Assembly (NCBI GenBank): GCA_023450085.1
Contig: JAEXHI010000027.1
Coordinates: 13,726-77,725, forward strand
DNA length: 64,000 bases
Origin: Bacteroidota bacterium
Lineage (GTDB): Bacteria > Bacteroidota > Bacteroidia > Sphingobacteriales > Sphingobacteriaceae
Direction: 5' to 3'
Positions 19,430 through 29,469 of the stretch are shown here, piece by piece; position 1 is the first letter of the stretch; the number at the start of each line of letters is the position of its first letter. The position numbers were made by a program, and so were the translations under genes. The notes under the pieces were generated by a model that saw only the letters and a list, made by a program, of their open reading frames with translations, was not told the origin of the DNA and did no database searches.

Positions 19430-19637
19430 CTGTTTATCATTTGTTTTTAATAAGACGAACAGATTTTCAAAAGGTTACAAGATTTTGCTATCGCTAATCA
19501 AACGTCTAATAAAACGATTCCTATCCATAAGACTAGATGTAACAAACCATAAAGGAAGCTGTCTTAATTCCGAACCAAAACATCTACCTAGCAATTAGTT
19601 ACTTAAAGCCATTCTTTAAACCTTAAAAAATAAAACT

Positions 19638-20447
19638 ATGCGCTATCCATTACTATTTCTTTACTTTTTCGGCATTGCTTTTTTCGCAAAAGCACAAAAA
19701 ACAGATACTGTTTTTATATCAGAAAAAAACATCAACCCTAAAGTTTTACGAGAAGGTACTCATCGGTATCTTGTCTATTTCAAAATGAGCAAGGACTCTG
19801 TACGAACGCAAACCCAATTTTGGACCAGAACGATTAAAAAGACCAATTACAACGGAATACCAGCCATTGAGATTGATCAGGTATGGGAAGATAAAGACAG
19901 CATTATGCACATCGTAAAATCGGTTTCTGATGCTAAAACGATGAAACCTTTTTATCATAAAACTTGGTGGAAAGTGCTAGCTTCCAGAACAGCTACAACA
20001 AAAACAGTGAATACAACTACGGTTGATTTCTTAAACAAAACCGTTGAATACAATGGTCGCAAATTAAGTGACGCAGATACAGAAAAACAGCCAAAAGCAA
20101 TATGGGAAGGTTACAAATCATCTATGGATAAGTTTTTCCTGAATTGGCATTCAGACTTAGAAACTTTTCCGCTATTACCTTATAAAGATGGAGCAACTTT
20201 CGTTATCCCATTTTACGATCCAGGTACCGCATCTAACCTTCAAAAAGTAGCTTATACGGTGACTGGCAGTGCACAATTAACTGGCTACGACGATCAGAAA
20301 ATTGACTGTTGGTTACTGACCCACGAAAGCAAAGGCAACAAGGAAGTTTTCTGGATCAGCAAAAAAACAAATGAGGTATTGAAACTAGAGCAGGAAATCA
20401 ACGGAAAACTATATCGTTATAAAATAAAGTTAGGTTTTAGTAATTAA
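19638..20447 (+). CDS. Secreted protein of unknown function (DUF3108-like)
   Basis: The protein has 269 residues with a clear signal peptide (MRYPLLFLYFFGIAFFAKAQ). The mature part is predicted beta-rich. It ends with GYDDQKIDCWLLTHE and EVFWISKKTNEVLKLEQEING, a pattern seen in DUF3108-type periplasmic proteins, whose last strands often read as a conversion table for a lipid- or glycan-binding fold. I do not recognise a function. It stands alone and converges on the GAF-protein gene, with a long inverted repeat between them. Confidence 0.7.
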   Translation: MRYPLLFLYFFGIAFFAKAQKTDTVFISEKNINPKVLREGTHRYLVYFKMSKDSVRTQTQFWTRTIKKTNYNGIPAIEIDQVWEDKDSIMHIVKSVSDAKTMKPFYHKTWWKVLASRTATTKTVNTTTVDFLNKTVEYNGRKLSDADTEKQPKAIWEGYKSSMDKFFLNWHSDLETFPLLPYKDGATFVIPFYDPGTASNLQKVAYTVTGSAQLTGYDDQKIDCWLLTHESKGNKEVFWISKKTNEVLKLEQEINGKLYRYKIKLGFSN

Positions 20448-20465
20448 TGTATATGGAACGAAGCC

Positions 20466-20534
20466 CTATGTGTCTATGTGGTTAATTTATAGATTTTAAA
20501 CCTAAAGGAAAATTATAACCACATAGGCACATAG
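20466..20534. repeat. Long inverted repeat between convergent genes
   Basis: Two 19-nt arms (20466-20484 and 20516-20534; core CTATGTGGTTA / TAACCACATAG) with a single mismatch enclose a 31-nt AT-rich loop. The arms themselves contain a repeated CTATGTG unit. No T-run follows on either strand, so it is more likely a dispersed palindromic repeat that may insulate the convergent transcripts than an intrinsic terminator. Confidence 0.65.
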
Positions 20535-20560
20535 TAAAAAAATAGCAGTCAATATTTGCT

Positions 20561-22921
20561 TTATTCGCTAACATCCACTTTTTCAACGTCGTAATTTACA
20601 CCAACCCTTAGAGCCTTCAAACCACTTACTCCTTGCAACTCCTCCAGATCAAGCATTTCTAAATCTGCATTCAAATGCCCTTGCTCCTGTAGATAATTGA
20701 TATAAGCCATGTACTCATTTGCTTCGAAGGTGTTGTAATAAATCATAGCGATTTTACCTGGTTGGGTTAACCTTTCATCCTTATCCTTGATTTTTACTTT
20801 GTCTATTCGCTTTTTAATTACCTCATAGCGAATGTTGTAGGTCCCTTCTACATCAAAGCGACGCTCATCATTCCTGAAGCTAATGTCTATAGGATTGGAA
20901 TGGATGAAAATAAGTTGGGTAGTTAACAATGGTTTTTCCATCTTGTCTACCAAACGGTTGGTTAAACGTGCAATTTCCACCATTGACTGCAACTGCCAAA
21001 GTCGCATATTTTTAAGAAAAAGCATATCAAACGGGATATCTGGTGCAATTTCCTGTCCTATATAAATATCGTATTCTACCCCATCGGTACGGAATTTCGC
21101 GAAATAAAACGGAAAGGTTTTCTGCAATTCCTCTTGGGCGCTTTCCAAATACTCTCCTACCGAGGCATTAATAAACTGCATAGACGTTTCCAAAGTTCTT
21201 CGATTTTCAAAAGCTTCGCCAGTATCTGGATTGATGCTATCAAAATAATCATCTACAATAACCTTGGTTGAAGGATGGTTTTTCTCTACATGCTTCAACA
21301 CTGGATAAACCTCAAACTCTAAAAATTCATTCAAAGAATCTTCCTCGCTCGAACTGATAAAAGCTTCTGTCCTTTGTATCCAGTTTTTACAACTATAAAG
21401 GATCTTATCAATCAAATCAAGTTTCACTGTTTTCTTTAAGGCAACTAACGATTCGCTCAACTTGTCCAATTGCAGCTTTAAATCTTCTTTTAAGGCTTGG
21501 TTTCGTTCAATGGTCGAATTTCGAATATCAATAGCACCAAATAATGGATATAGATTTTTGAAGGTAACGGTTTCAATATCCTGCGCATTTTTGTTGCCTT
21601 TATTTTTCTTGATGAACTCCCAAACCTGTTCATTAAACTTCCACTGTACCGAAGGCTGTAAGGCAGTAAATTTATCCATCAGCACTTCATCCATCTTGGC
21701 ATTAAACTCTTCTATACGATACTGGAAAAGCTGTCCCAAAAGTGGCATAGCCGAATGCAAACGTGAAAGTAACATGTCATCAATCAGCACTTCTTTTTTT
21801 GAATAGATTTCCAGTATCCCTACCAACTCTGCATTATAGAAAACAGGCAAAATAGAGTACGATTGGATACCGCTTTTTCGAATAGCTTCCATAAATGGCG
21901 TTTTCTCTATCTGCTCATCTGTAATTTTGTTAAAGAAAATAGGTTGAGGATTATCCTTATATAATTCCAGTTGGTTATAAAAAACGCTGTCGTCTATACC
22001 AAAATGCTTACCCGAATTAATGAGAATACTCGATTCATCATCAACATCCAAAACAGGTTTATCATTTACGGTAATCAATGGTAACAAGCCAAACTCTATA
22101 TCTGCATTGCCTCCCAATGTTCTTAGGGTTTGAATGACGTGTTGGTAGGCTTCGGTTTGATAATTATGGTTCACTAAAGCCTCTCTAATTCCATCTATAG
22201 CATGTTGCAGTGTTACATCAGTTACAGAAATTACGGTAAAGCCATCAAACTTAAAATCGCTCAGCGGCAATACTTCATTTAAAAGCTCTAAACCTCGTTC
22301 GTCATCCACAAAGCCAGAAAACTGCTCAAAATTGAGTAACGGCAATTCTTTTTTATTATAGCTGATATCTACAAATTGCGTGTCTACATTTACATTGTAA
22401 TACTGCGTAAGCCCTGTTTCTGGATTGTTGTAGGCAAAGCGCATTTCGTTATTGGTTAACGCCGAATAATTATAATAGCGTTTTAAAATAACGTTATAAA
22501 TGAACTTGATCTGGTCTTTCTCTTTTTTCTTTTGATATTCTCCACCTGCTTTGCTGTGCTCTTCCACATTTTTCTGAATGAAATTATAAAGCAAATCGGT
22601 ACTAAAGAAAATTTGATCTGGAACTGGCGTACTCAAAGCCCAATACAATTCCTTTTCATTGGCCATTAACGGAGTTAAAATCGTAAAGATGAGTTCCAAG
22701 GTCTCTTTATACTGAGCCAAATCCTCAACCATTAGGTTTTTAGCCAACGCTCCTTCATTCTCTATCTTTTCCAGCAAAAATCTATAGAATTCCTTTTTGA
22801 TGGTTTCTTCCGTTTTTAATCTCCTTTTCAAATAAGCTACCAATGGCCTAAAAGATAGACTCCACTCTATCTGACAGGCAATACATTCGTTCTTATTTAT
22901 CTTTATAACGTTGGTGTTCAT
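20561..22921 (-). CDS. GAF-domain protein of unknown function
   Basis: The protein has 786 residues with no signal peptide or membrane helix, so it should be cytoplasmic. A GAF-like region lies at about 270-410, with HFGIDDSVFYNQ and IQSYSILPVFYNAELVGILEIYSKK, the last being the typical closing strand of GAF domains. It is followed by a long helical segment (about 410-600). The N-terminus has a Cys pair CIAC at about 13-16. No kinase or cyclase output domain is visible. It is the last gene of a tight five-gene operon, 3 nt after the phosphatase-barrel gene, and may sense a small ligand that reports on that pathway. The function is not established. Confidence 0.75.
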   Translation of the reverse strand: MNTNVIKINKNECIACQIEWSLSFRPLVAYLKRRLKTEETIKKEFYRFLLEKIENEGALAKNLMVEDLAQYKETLELIFTILTPLMANEKELYWALSTPVPDQIFFSTDLLYNFIQKNVEEHSKAGGEYQKKKEKDQIKFIYNVILKRYYNYSALTNNEMRFAYNNPETGLTQYYNVNVDTQFVDISYNKKELPLLNFEQFSGFVDDERGLELLNEVLPLSDFKFDGFTVISVTDVTLQHAIDGIREALVNHNYQTEAYQHVIQTLRTLGGNADIEFGLLPLITVNDKPVLDVDDESSILINSGKHFGIDDSVFYNQLELYKDNPQPIFFNKITDEQIEKTPFMEAIRKSGIQSYSILPVFYNAELVGILEIYSKKEVLIDDMLLSRLHSAMPLLGQLFQYRIEEFNAKMDEVLMDKFTALQPSVQWKFNEQVWEFIKKNKGNKNAQDIETVTFKNLYPLFGAIDIRNSTIERNQALKEDLKLQLDKLSESLVALKKTVKLDLIDKILYSCKNWIQRTEAFISSSEEDSLNEFLEFEVYPVLKHVEKNHPSTKVIVDDYFDSINPDTGEAFENRRTLETSMQFINASVGEYLESAQEELQKTFPFYFAKFRTDGVEYDIYIGQEIAPDIPFDMLFLKNMRLWQLQSMVEIARLTNRLVDKMEKPLLTTQLIFIHSNPIDISFRNDERRFDVEGTYNIRYEVIKKRIDKVKIKDKDERLTQPGKIAMIYYNTFEANEYMAYINYLQEQGHLNADLEMLDLEELQGVSGLKALRVGVNYDVEKVDVSE

Positions 22922-22924
22922 TAC

Positions 22925-25900
22925 TTAAAATCTAAAATTCATTGAAAATTGAGGATACCAACCCTCTTTTGAATAAGCGGCAATTATTCTTAAAATGGTT
23001 AACTGTGCGGGGGAGAAATACAAACCACCCCCAACGCCATGGTGCCAATTATCGGAAGAATCTCTTCTTTCCCATACCCTTCCCACGTCATACAAGCCCA
23101 TTAGCCCTACTTGGCCTGGCAATACGTAACTGATAAAATCACCTAGTTTTAGCCTTAGCTCCAAATTGTTGTAAAAACTATGCTTGCCTGCAAAACGATA
23201 TTGTCTATAGCCTAACAAGGTTCCTTCGCCTCCCAAATAGGCATATTGATAAAATGCCGGATTACCTACCGTTACTGCCCCGCCAAATCTGTTTGCCAAT
23301 ACCAAATTGGCACGTCCATCTAAGTTTTTATATAAGGCAATAGAACCGTTAAACTGCGCAAATGATCTTGCAGCACTACTGATTCCTTGATAGCCTAACA
23401 ATTTAAAATCGATATAACTACCCAAAGTTGGTAGCATTTCGTTATCTCTGGTATTATTAATAAAGTTAACGAACGCTCCCGCATAAAGTTTTTCACGGTC
23501 AATCACAAAGCGATCCGAGGAATTTAGCTCTGAAACATTATTGATGAATTTATTTTGGTTATCGTCTTTATCAAAAGTATAAAATTGAAAGCTTGGCCCT
23601 ATGCTAAAGGTAGATTTCGGTCTACGCCAACGCAAACTAGTTTCCAACTGAATCAAGTTCATTCGGGTACGGTAATACCTGATATTTTGATCAAAGGATG
23701 TTTCGTTCCCTACACCAAAAAAGTTTCGGGTATTATCTGGAGCCTGCACACTGGCATGCACCACCACATCGGCATTGCCTATGGCTTTCAACCAATCGCC
23801 CGTATATTTAAACCTAATGGCCGAAGTAGCAAAGGCATACAACAAGCTAAAAGATTGCGAATTTCCGTAAGGCTGTTTTCTAAATCCTGGATTAGTGATG
23901 TTCATGAAAGCGCCTAAAGAGACCCCATCATCCACGTTAAAACCTATATTAGGATATAGCGAAGTTCTGCTATACAAGTCTTTCCCTAAATAAGTAGCAT
24001 TTCCTGTATCAGTAGAAAGTTTAGTGCGAAGCTTGTGAACAGCATCTCCTTCAAATACATTTTCATCCTTAAGACCAAACAAACGAACAGATTGGCGAGA
24101 AGCGCTAACATTGTACACTTTTTTCCCATGCCCAGCAATAATTTTCAAAGTAATGGGCGAAGTTTTATTATCAAGATATACGCTGTCATTTCCGTCTCTC
24201 ATGTATAAGCGGATTTGTTTTGTGATTTTAGGATCGAAAACGCGGCTGAAAGTTACATCTTTTACATTCCCAGACTTGTTGATTTTGTACAGTTCTACTT
24301 TCAAATGACCATTCTCCAAGCCTTGAATCTCTGCTTTTTCGTTTTTATGGCTCGCCTGTACATCTACAATACGGTTAAAGAAATGATAATATTCGTTCAT
24401 CACCTTTGGAATACTAGCTCTACGCTGTTTAAGTTGTGCCATAAACTGGTTGTGCCTCAAGGCATAGCTTTCCTTAGGCAATCTTTTTAAAGCTTCTTCG
24501 AAAACTTCATCGGTAAAACGATCACAAAACGCCTTCACCTCTTTATCCCATTGCTCCTCGGTATATTGCGACAACAGCTTGCTATTCATTGCCCTACCTT
24601 CCCACAAAAACCAATTCCCGTCTTTCAAATCTTTCTCTATGCCCTGCATCATGGGCAATAAATCTGATTTTTGCGCAAAGCGTTGAATCTTACCATCGGC
24701 TCTAAAAAACACTTGGTCGCGATCTCTAGGAATGGCAATATATTTCAAACCTTTTTTGGTGCTGTCGGCTTTCCAACGCCATTGATCTTCGTGCCTATCC
24801 CAATCGCCTAACAACACATCCAAAGCCTTTGCTCTCAAATACAACTTGGCGTCGTAGGTATTATCGTTGTCCTTATCCAGCTTTTTAAACATTTTGGCCG
24901 TGTTATCCGAAGGACCAAGTGGATTTCTTTCTTCCAACAAGCATATCGTGTTTTCGAACAATGGCGCATAATCGCCCAAATTTTGATCTGGAGAAACCAA
25001 ACCGATGATAGGATTACTATGTGGCACTCCCGCAGCTTTAGCCAAAACAGGCACCACCAATGCCGTAAATGGATGTTGTGAAGCCATGTTATCACGCATT
25101 ACATCTTTGGCAAAAGTGTTTCTCAATCCTTGGGGCAACAATACTTCTGGATATTTCTCTACACTACGCAACACATATTCCTTACCATTTTTATCCGCCA
25201 ATCGCAATGAGCGAGATTGGTTTCCACCACCCAATTGCGTTGGCTTTAAACCACCGCTAATTTCCGAAATACGGATAACGGGCAATTTAGTATCCGTAGC
25301 GTAATCTTTCCGATAGTTGTCACCAAATAAATAGCGATGAAACCTGCTCACACTGTCAAATGATGGCTTTACTTTAACCATCATGCTATCGGCAGTAATC
25401 ACTTTAGCCACTTTTAACGGAGTGTTTTCCACTTTTTGGAAAGCTTGCGTATAGCTAAAAACCTTGTTCACTCCGGTTTCGCTAAAAGTATAATACTCGT
25501 AGCGCATGTCGTTGTTCATCAATTGGTCGGCTACTACATAGCCATTTTCGAAACTATGGAACAAAGAATTTTTTCCTAGCTTATTGGGCGAGTGTTTTGC
25601 CCCTGCCCCACTTACAATCTGCAATTGTTTGCTTTTGATCAACTGCAAACCATGTTCATGTCCGGCAGCGTAAACCACATTAGGCACATCGCCAAAAACG
25701 CCATTCACTTTGTCAATCATTTCCTTATACAAGGGATGTTTCATATCCTCTGGACTTAAAAACGTTGTTCTTAAAAAAGGGTAAAGAGAACCGATAATGG
25801 GCAAAGGGATATATAAATTCTTATTGAGTGAAGTAAGTGGAAAAAGGTGATTTTTAAACGTAAAGTAACCGCCATGTGCACCATAACTTTGGAAAGGATG

Positions 25901-26515
25901 GTGGGAAGCAAGAATGATCATTTTATCTTTGTTTTGATCAAAGAGCTCTCGCATCCTCATCACCACTTCTTCCTTACTGTTGCACTCGCAATCTGGATTA
26001 GCTTTATCGTAAGGGAAAAGCCACCATTCACTATCATAAGCAATAATGGTCAATTTATCGGTAAGGTTAATGGCTACAGGATTAGGACAGCCATTATCAG
26101 GAATAAGCTTGAGCAAGGGATCATTAAAAGAAGCTAAATATTGTCCCTGTGCCTGAATTTTCGCTAAACCATCAGGCCCAGACTTGTCCCAATCATGATT
26201 ACCTGGCACAAAATAAACCGCAGCGCCATTGGCTCGCATGGGCTCAAATTGCGATTTTAAAATCTGTTCGGTTTCTTTAATATTGTTGCTCCCAGGCAAG
26301 GCCATTCCTGTGGGATAAATATTGTCTCCCAAGAAAAGGGTGGTTGTTTTTCCTTTAATAACATGATTGGCCGCACTTTTTAAAGATTCCAATTGGCCAG
26401 TATTCATTTCTCCAGCATCGCCAATTAAAATGACACGGTATTTCACTTCTTGCTGTGCAAATACAAACAAGTTAGTTAAGGTAAATAGAACGATTAGCGT
26501 AATTTTTTTAAGCAT
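22925..26515 (-). CDS. Exported metallophosphatase with kinase-like middle region and outer-membrane barrel
   Basis: The protein has 1196 residues with a signal peptide (to about residue 20, FVFAQ). Residues 27-330 are a calcineurin-type phosphoesterase with GDAG (D33), GDNIYPTG (D64), GNHDWD (N106, H107), SHHPFQ and AAGHEHG. Residues from about 410 to 720 hold GGGNQSRSL (GGG at 429-431), VLRSV (R450), LLGDWDRHEDQW (D573, R574, H575) and IPRDRDQVF (D598, D600), a set that resembles the nucleotide and catalytic loops of HipA/PI-kinase-like folds. Residues from about 860 to the end look like an Omp85/D15-type barrel (SLYPNIGFNVDDGVSLG, GGEGTLLGYRQYRF, GLMGLYDVGRVWE) ending in RF. It is fourth in the operon with ppk1. 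The phosphatase and barrel calls are firm; the kinase-like reading is inference. Confidence 0.85.
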   Translation of the reverse strand: MLKKITLIVLFTLTNLFVFAQQEVKYRVILIGDAGEMNTGQLESLKSAANHVIKGKTTTLFLGDNIYPTGMALPGSNNIKETEQILKSQFEPMRANGAAVYFVPGNHDWDKSGPDGLAKIQAQGQYLASFNDPLLKLIPDNGCPNPVAINLTDKLTIIAYDSEWWLFPYDKANPDCECNSKEEVVMRMRELFDQNKDKMIILASHHPFQSYGAHGGYFTFKNHLFPLTSLNKNLYIPLPIIGSLYPFLRTTFLSPEDMKHPLYKEMIDKVNGVFGDVPNVVYAAGHEHGLQLIKSKQLQIVSGAGAKHSPNKLGKNSLFHSFENGYVVADQLMNNDMRYEYYTFSETGVNKVFSYTQAFQKVENTPLKVAKVITADSMMVKVKPSFDSVSRFHRYLFGDNYRKDYATDTKLPVIRISEISGGLKPTQLGGGNQSRSLRLADKNGKEYVLRSVEKYPEVLLPQGLRNTFAKDVMRDNMASQHPFTALVVPVLAKAAGVPHSNPIIGLVSPDQNLGDYAPLFENTICLLEERNPLGPSDNTAKMFKKLDKDNDNTYDAKLYLRAKALDVLLGDWDRHEDQWRWKADSTKKGLKYIAIPRDRDQVFFRADGKIQRFAQKSDLLPMMQGIEKDLKDGNWFLWEGRAMNSKLLSQYTEEQWDKEVKAFCDRFTDEVFEEALKRLPKESYALRHNQFMAQLKQRRASIPKVMNEYYHFFNRIVDVQASHKNEKAEIQGLENGHLKVELYKINKSGNVKDVTFSRVFDPKITKQIRLYMRDGNDSVYLDNKTSPITLKIIAGHGKKVYNVSASRQSVRLFGLKDENVFEGDAVHKLRTKLSTDTGNATYLGKDLYSRTSLYPNIGFNVDDGVSLGAFMNITNPGFRKQPYGNSQSFSLLYAFATSAIRFKYTGDWLKAIGNADVVVHASVQAPDNTRNFFGVGNETSFDQNIRYYRTRMNLIQLETSLRWRRPKSTFSIGPSFQFYTFDKDDNQNKFINNVSELNSSDRFVIDREKLYAGAFVNFINNTRDNEMLPTLGSYIDFKLLGYQGISSAARSFAQFNGSIALYKNLDGRANLVLANRFGGAVTVGNPAFYQYAYLGGEGTLLGYRQYRFAGKHSFYNNLELRLKLGDFISYVLPGQVGLMGLYDVGRVWERRDSSDNWHHGVGGGLYFSPAQLTILRIIAAYSKEGWYPQFSMNFRF

Positions 26516-26518
26516 AAG

Positions 26519-27418
26519 CTACTTTTTAGTTCCTTTATAATCAAATCTCAAAATATTTCCATACTGCGTATCGCTACCCTCGTTGGAGATAAATAAGTTC
26601 CCTTTTTTATCAAAAGCAATTCCCTCTGGTTGGTTAAACGTATTGGAACTTAAATGATAAGCCGCTTTAATTTTCCAATGTTGATCGGCCACTACCAGTG
26701 CTTTATTAATGGCCGAAACGATGTACCATTCTTTGGTGATGGGATGTTGCGCCAAAGCCGAAGGATGAAATGTTCCCTTTTTACGTCCAGTTAGCTTCTC
26801 AAGATTACTGGCGTCTACATTAAAATTGCTAGCCAGTGTAAAACGGCCATCACTTTGCATGTTTAAGATAAAACCACTGGTGTTTTTCGAACCTTTATCT
26901 TGTTTGCATTCTTTACATAATACGTAAAGCTGACCACTATTAGGGTTGGCATAGATCGCTTCATATTCGCCTTTGGGCAAAAGCGATTTGGTTTCTACCA
27001 CGTTTGACGCTTGTTCTTTTTGGGTCTCCGTAATTGGGAAAGCGTACAAATCGCCATTACTTTTAAGCACGATGACTTTGTTTTTGGCAATAGCGATGTC
27101 CTCATAATCGCCATTTTTGGCAAACTTGGTAGAAGTATGTTTTTTTGAACCCAAAGGAAACACAAACACCCTACCTTCTTCGTCTTGCTCGGCATAAACT
27201 GTTGCATTATTTCCATTTAAAAAAGCAATGCCTGATATCTCCTGCAACACATCTGGCATGTTGTACTTTTGTGGGGCAGCCAAATTGTAACCAGGGGGAT
27301 TAGCATTCTTTTTTGCTTTTTCCTGAGCGCAAGAAAATAGCGTGATGGTACAACCAAAGCCGCAGCTAAGTACTAAAAACAAAAATTTGTGATATCTTTT
27401 GATGGCGTAATTATTCAT
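26519..27418 (-). CDS. SdiA-regulated / phytase-like beta-propeller lipoprotein
   Basis: The protein has 299 residues with a lipoprotein signal whose lipobox LFSC gives the lipidated Cys30. The mature region has the blade pattern of the SdiA-regulated family (PF06977): LQEISGIAFLNG, YEDIAIAKNKVIVLKSNGDLYAF, HPSALAQHPITKEWYIVSAINKALVV and QPEGIAFDKKGNLFISNEG. This family is a six-bladed propeller related to phytase-like esterases, with no defined reaction. It is expected on a membrane surface in the envelope. Its gene starts 2 nt after the ppk1 stop and ends 3 nt before the phosphatase-barrel gene, so it is part of the same operon. Confidence 0.82.
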   Translation of the reverse strand: MNNYAIKRYHKFLFLVLSCGFGCTITLFSCAQEKAKKNANPPGYNLAAPQKYNMPDVLQEISGIAFLNGNNATVYAEQDEEGRVFVFPLGSKKHTSTKFAKNGDYEDIAIAKNKVIVLKSNGDLYAFPITETQKEQASNVVETKSLLPKGEYEAIYANPNSGQLYVLCKECKQDKGSKNTSGFILNMQSDGRFTLASNFNVDASNLEKLTGRKKGTFHPSALAQHPITKEWYIVSAINKALVVADQHWKIKAAYHLSSNTFNQPEGIAFDKKGNLFISNEGSDTQYGNILRFDYKGTKK

Positions 27419-27420
27419 GG

Positions 27421-29469
27421 CTATGCTTTGTTTTTTAAATATTGATATATGGCGTATTGCGACTGAATCAGCTCTCCTTCTGCAGGAACTGGAATGTTAT
27501 TCATTTCTTCGTCGATAAACACCGCTTGTACGTTGTCTTTCAGCTGTAGTGATAACATTTCCTTAAGCTCTGCCTTAATCGCGGTATTGTAGATAGGGAA
27601 ACAAACTTCAATTCTGCGGTAAATGTTCCTACTCATCCAATCTGCAGAACCTAGGAACATTTCTTCATTGCCGTTATTGTGAAACAAAAAGATTCTACCG
27701 TGTTCCAAATAACGGTCAACAATTCGCCTGATCGTGATGTTTTCCATGGGCACCAATCTGCAAATCCCTCTAATGATCAGGTTGATCTTCACTCCTGCAC
27801 TAGCCGCTTCATAAAGTTTATTAATCATCACCGCTTCCTCGAGGTTGTTCAATTTAATGGTGATTGCTGCTACTTGCCCCAAATTGGCAAATTCAATTTC
27901 ACGCTGTATAAGCTCCAAAAATTTGGTTTGCAGGTTAAATTGTGCTACCAATAAATGATTGAACTTAATCAAATCAGGGTTCGATGGTTTTTCACGTCTG
28001 GCCAAAAACAAAAACAGCAATTCTAATTCACGTAACATGCCTTGGTGTGCCGTCATTAAAATATGATCGGTATAAAAATTGGCAGTGGTTTCGTTAAAGT
28101 TTCCTGTAGCGAATAAGCCCGTATACTGTACCCTAATTCCCTGCTGACGTTTTACCAAAGCTACTTTCGCATGTACCTTTAAAGCGGTAACACTGTAAAT
28201 AATTTCTACCCCAGCAGCCTTCATTTTCTTCGCCCACTTGATGTTATTAGCTTCGTCAAAACGTGCTTTCAGTTCTACCAACACGGTTACTTTTTTACCG
28301 TTTTTTGCAGCGCTAATCAGGGCGTTTACAATTTTCGAATCGTTGGCAACCCGATATAAAGTGGTATAAATTTCCGTAGTTAACTCATCTGTTGCCGCTT
28401 CATTGAAAAAGCGCAATACACTGTCATATGATTGATATGGTGGATTAATGAGCAGATCTTGTGCTACAATTTGCTGGTGCAGCGTAATGTCTTTTCTAAA
28501 AGCTGGGTAAACTACTTTAGGCCATTTCTCATTGCTCAATTTGGTGTCTTTAATAGGAAAGCTACCCAAATCCTTCAAATTATGATACCTACCCCCTTCA
28601 ACTACATTGGCATGTCCAATATTTAATTGTTGTACCAAAAGCATTAAGGTTGATTGCGGAATATTTGGTTCATGCAAAAATCTCGTGGCCAAACCTAAAT
28701 CACGTTTTTGGATCTGCTTTTCAATCAAATCAGCAATGTCTACATTATACTCGTCTTCCAATTCCATTTCGGCATTACGAGTAATCTTAAAGCTGTAACA
28801 ACCTTTAATTTGTTTGTTTTTAAACAGCAATGGAAGATTTCGACGAATAATATCATCAATGAACAGTACATATTTTTGACCATCAATAGTAGTTTCGTAA
28901 AAACGGGAAAGCTCATTGGATGGTATATTCACTACATAACTGACCATCTTTCCTTCAGTTTCAGCATTCACCAAAAAATAGAGTTCGTTATTATTGGGAA
29001 AAAACTCAGTTTTAGGATTTGATATTTCAACTGGCTGAAGAAACGCCAAAATATTGCTTAAGAAATAATTGCTCAATTCATCATCCAAGACATCAGGAAC
29101 CGTTTCATTATAAACAAAATGAACCCCGTGGGATTTTAATTGTGGCAATATGATACTTTTTAAAATAGTCCCAAATAATTCCTGTTGCTGAAAAATTGTC
29201 TCGGTAGCCTGCTTCAATAAATTATCTTGCTGCTGGATATCATTATCTTGCTTTTTACTGAGCTTTTTTAATGCTTGCAAAACAGGCATGCGCACCCTAT
29301 AAAATTCGTCTAAATTAGAGGAATAGATAGATAGGAATTTGATTTTTTCCAAAAGTGGCGTAGCTTTTCTTTCTGCTTCTGCCAAAACACGCCCATTAAA
29401 GGAAATCCAACTTAAATCCCTATCAAACATGGTAGCGACCACATCAAGCATATGACTAGAATTTACCAT
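27421..29469 (-). CDS. ppk1: Polyphosphate kinase 1
   Basis: The protein has 682 residues, the usual PPK1 length. The N-domain begins FDRDLSWISFNGRVLAEA. The two PLD-like catalytic halves carry KVHAKVAL (H433, equivalent to the autophosphorylated His of the E. coli enzyme) and LEHGRIFLFHN (H590), with the conserved GTGNFNE-like segment present here as ATGNFNETTANFYTDH. It makes inorganic polyphosphate from ATP at the cytoplasmic side. The ATG at 29469 overlaps the upstream HD-protein gene by 14 nt; the ATGs at 29451 or 29430 are also possible, and the last fits the family start best. It is second in a five-gene operon, so polyphosphate synthesis is tied to envelope and signalling partners. 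Confidence 0.96.
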   Translation of the reverse strand: MVNSSHMLDVVATMFDRDLSWISFNGRVLAEAERKATPLLEKIKFLSIYSSNLDEFYRVRMPVLQALKKLSKKQDNDIQQQDNLLKQATETIFQQQELFGTILKSIILPQLKSHGVHFVYNETVPDVLDDELSNYFLSNILAFLQPVEISNPKTEFFPNNNELYFLVNAETEGKMVSYVVNIPSNELSRFYETTIDGQKYVLFIDDIIRRNLPLLFKNKQIKGCYSFKITRNAEMELEDEYNVDIADLIEKQIQKRDLGLATRFLHEPNIPQSTLMLLVQQLNIGHANVVEGGRYHNLKDLGSFPIKDTKLSNEKWPKVVYPAFRKDITLHQQIVAQDLLINPPYQSYDSVLRFFNEAATDELTTEIYTTLYRVANDSKIVNALISAAKNGKKVTVLVELKARFDEANNIKWAKKMKAAGVEIIYSVTALKVHAKVALVKRQQGIRVQYTGLFATGNFNETTANFYTDHILMTAHQGMLRELELLFLFLARREKPSNPDLIKFNHLLVAQFNLQTKFLELIQREIEFANLGQVAAITIKLNNLEEAVMINKLYEAASAGVKINLIIRGICRLVPMENITIRRIVDRYLEHGRIFLFHNNGNEEMFLGSADWMSRNIYRRIEVCFPIYNTAIKAELKEMLSLQLKDNVQAVFIDEEMNNIPVPAEGELIQSQYAIYQYLKNKA

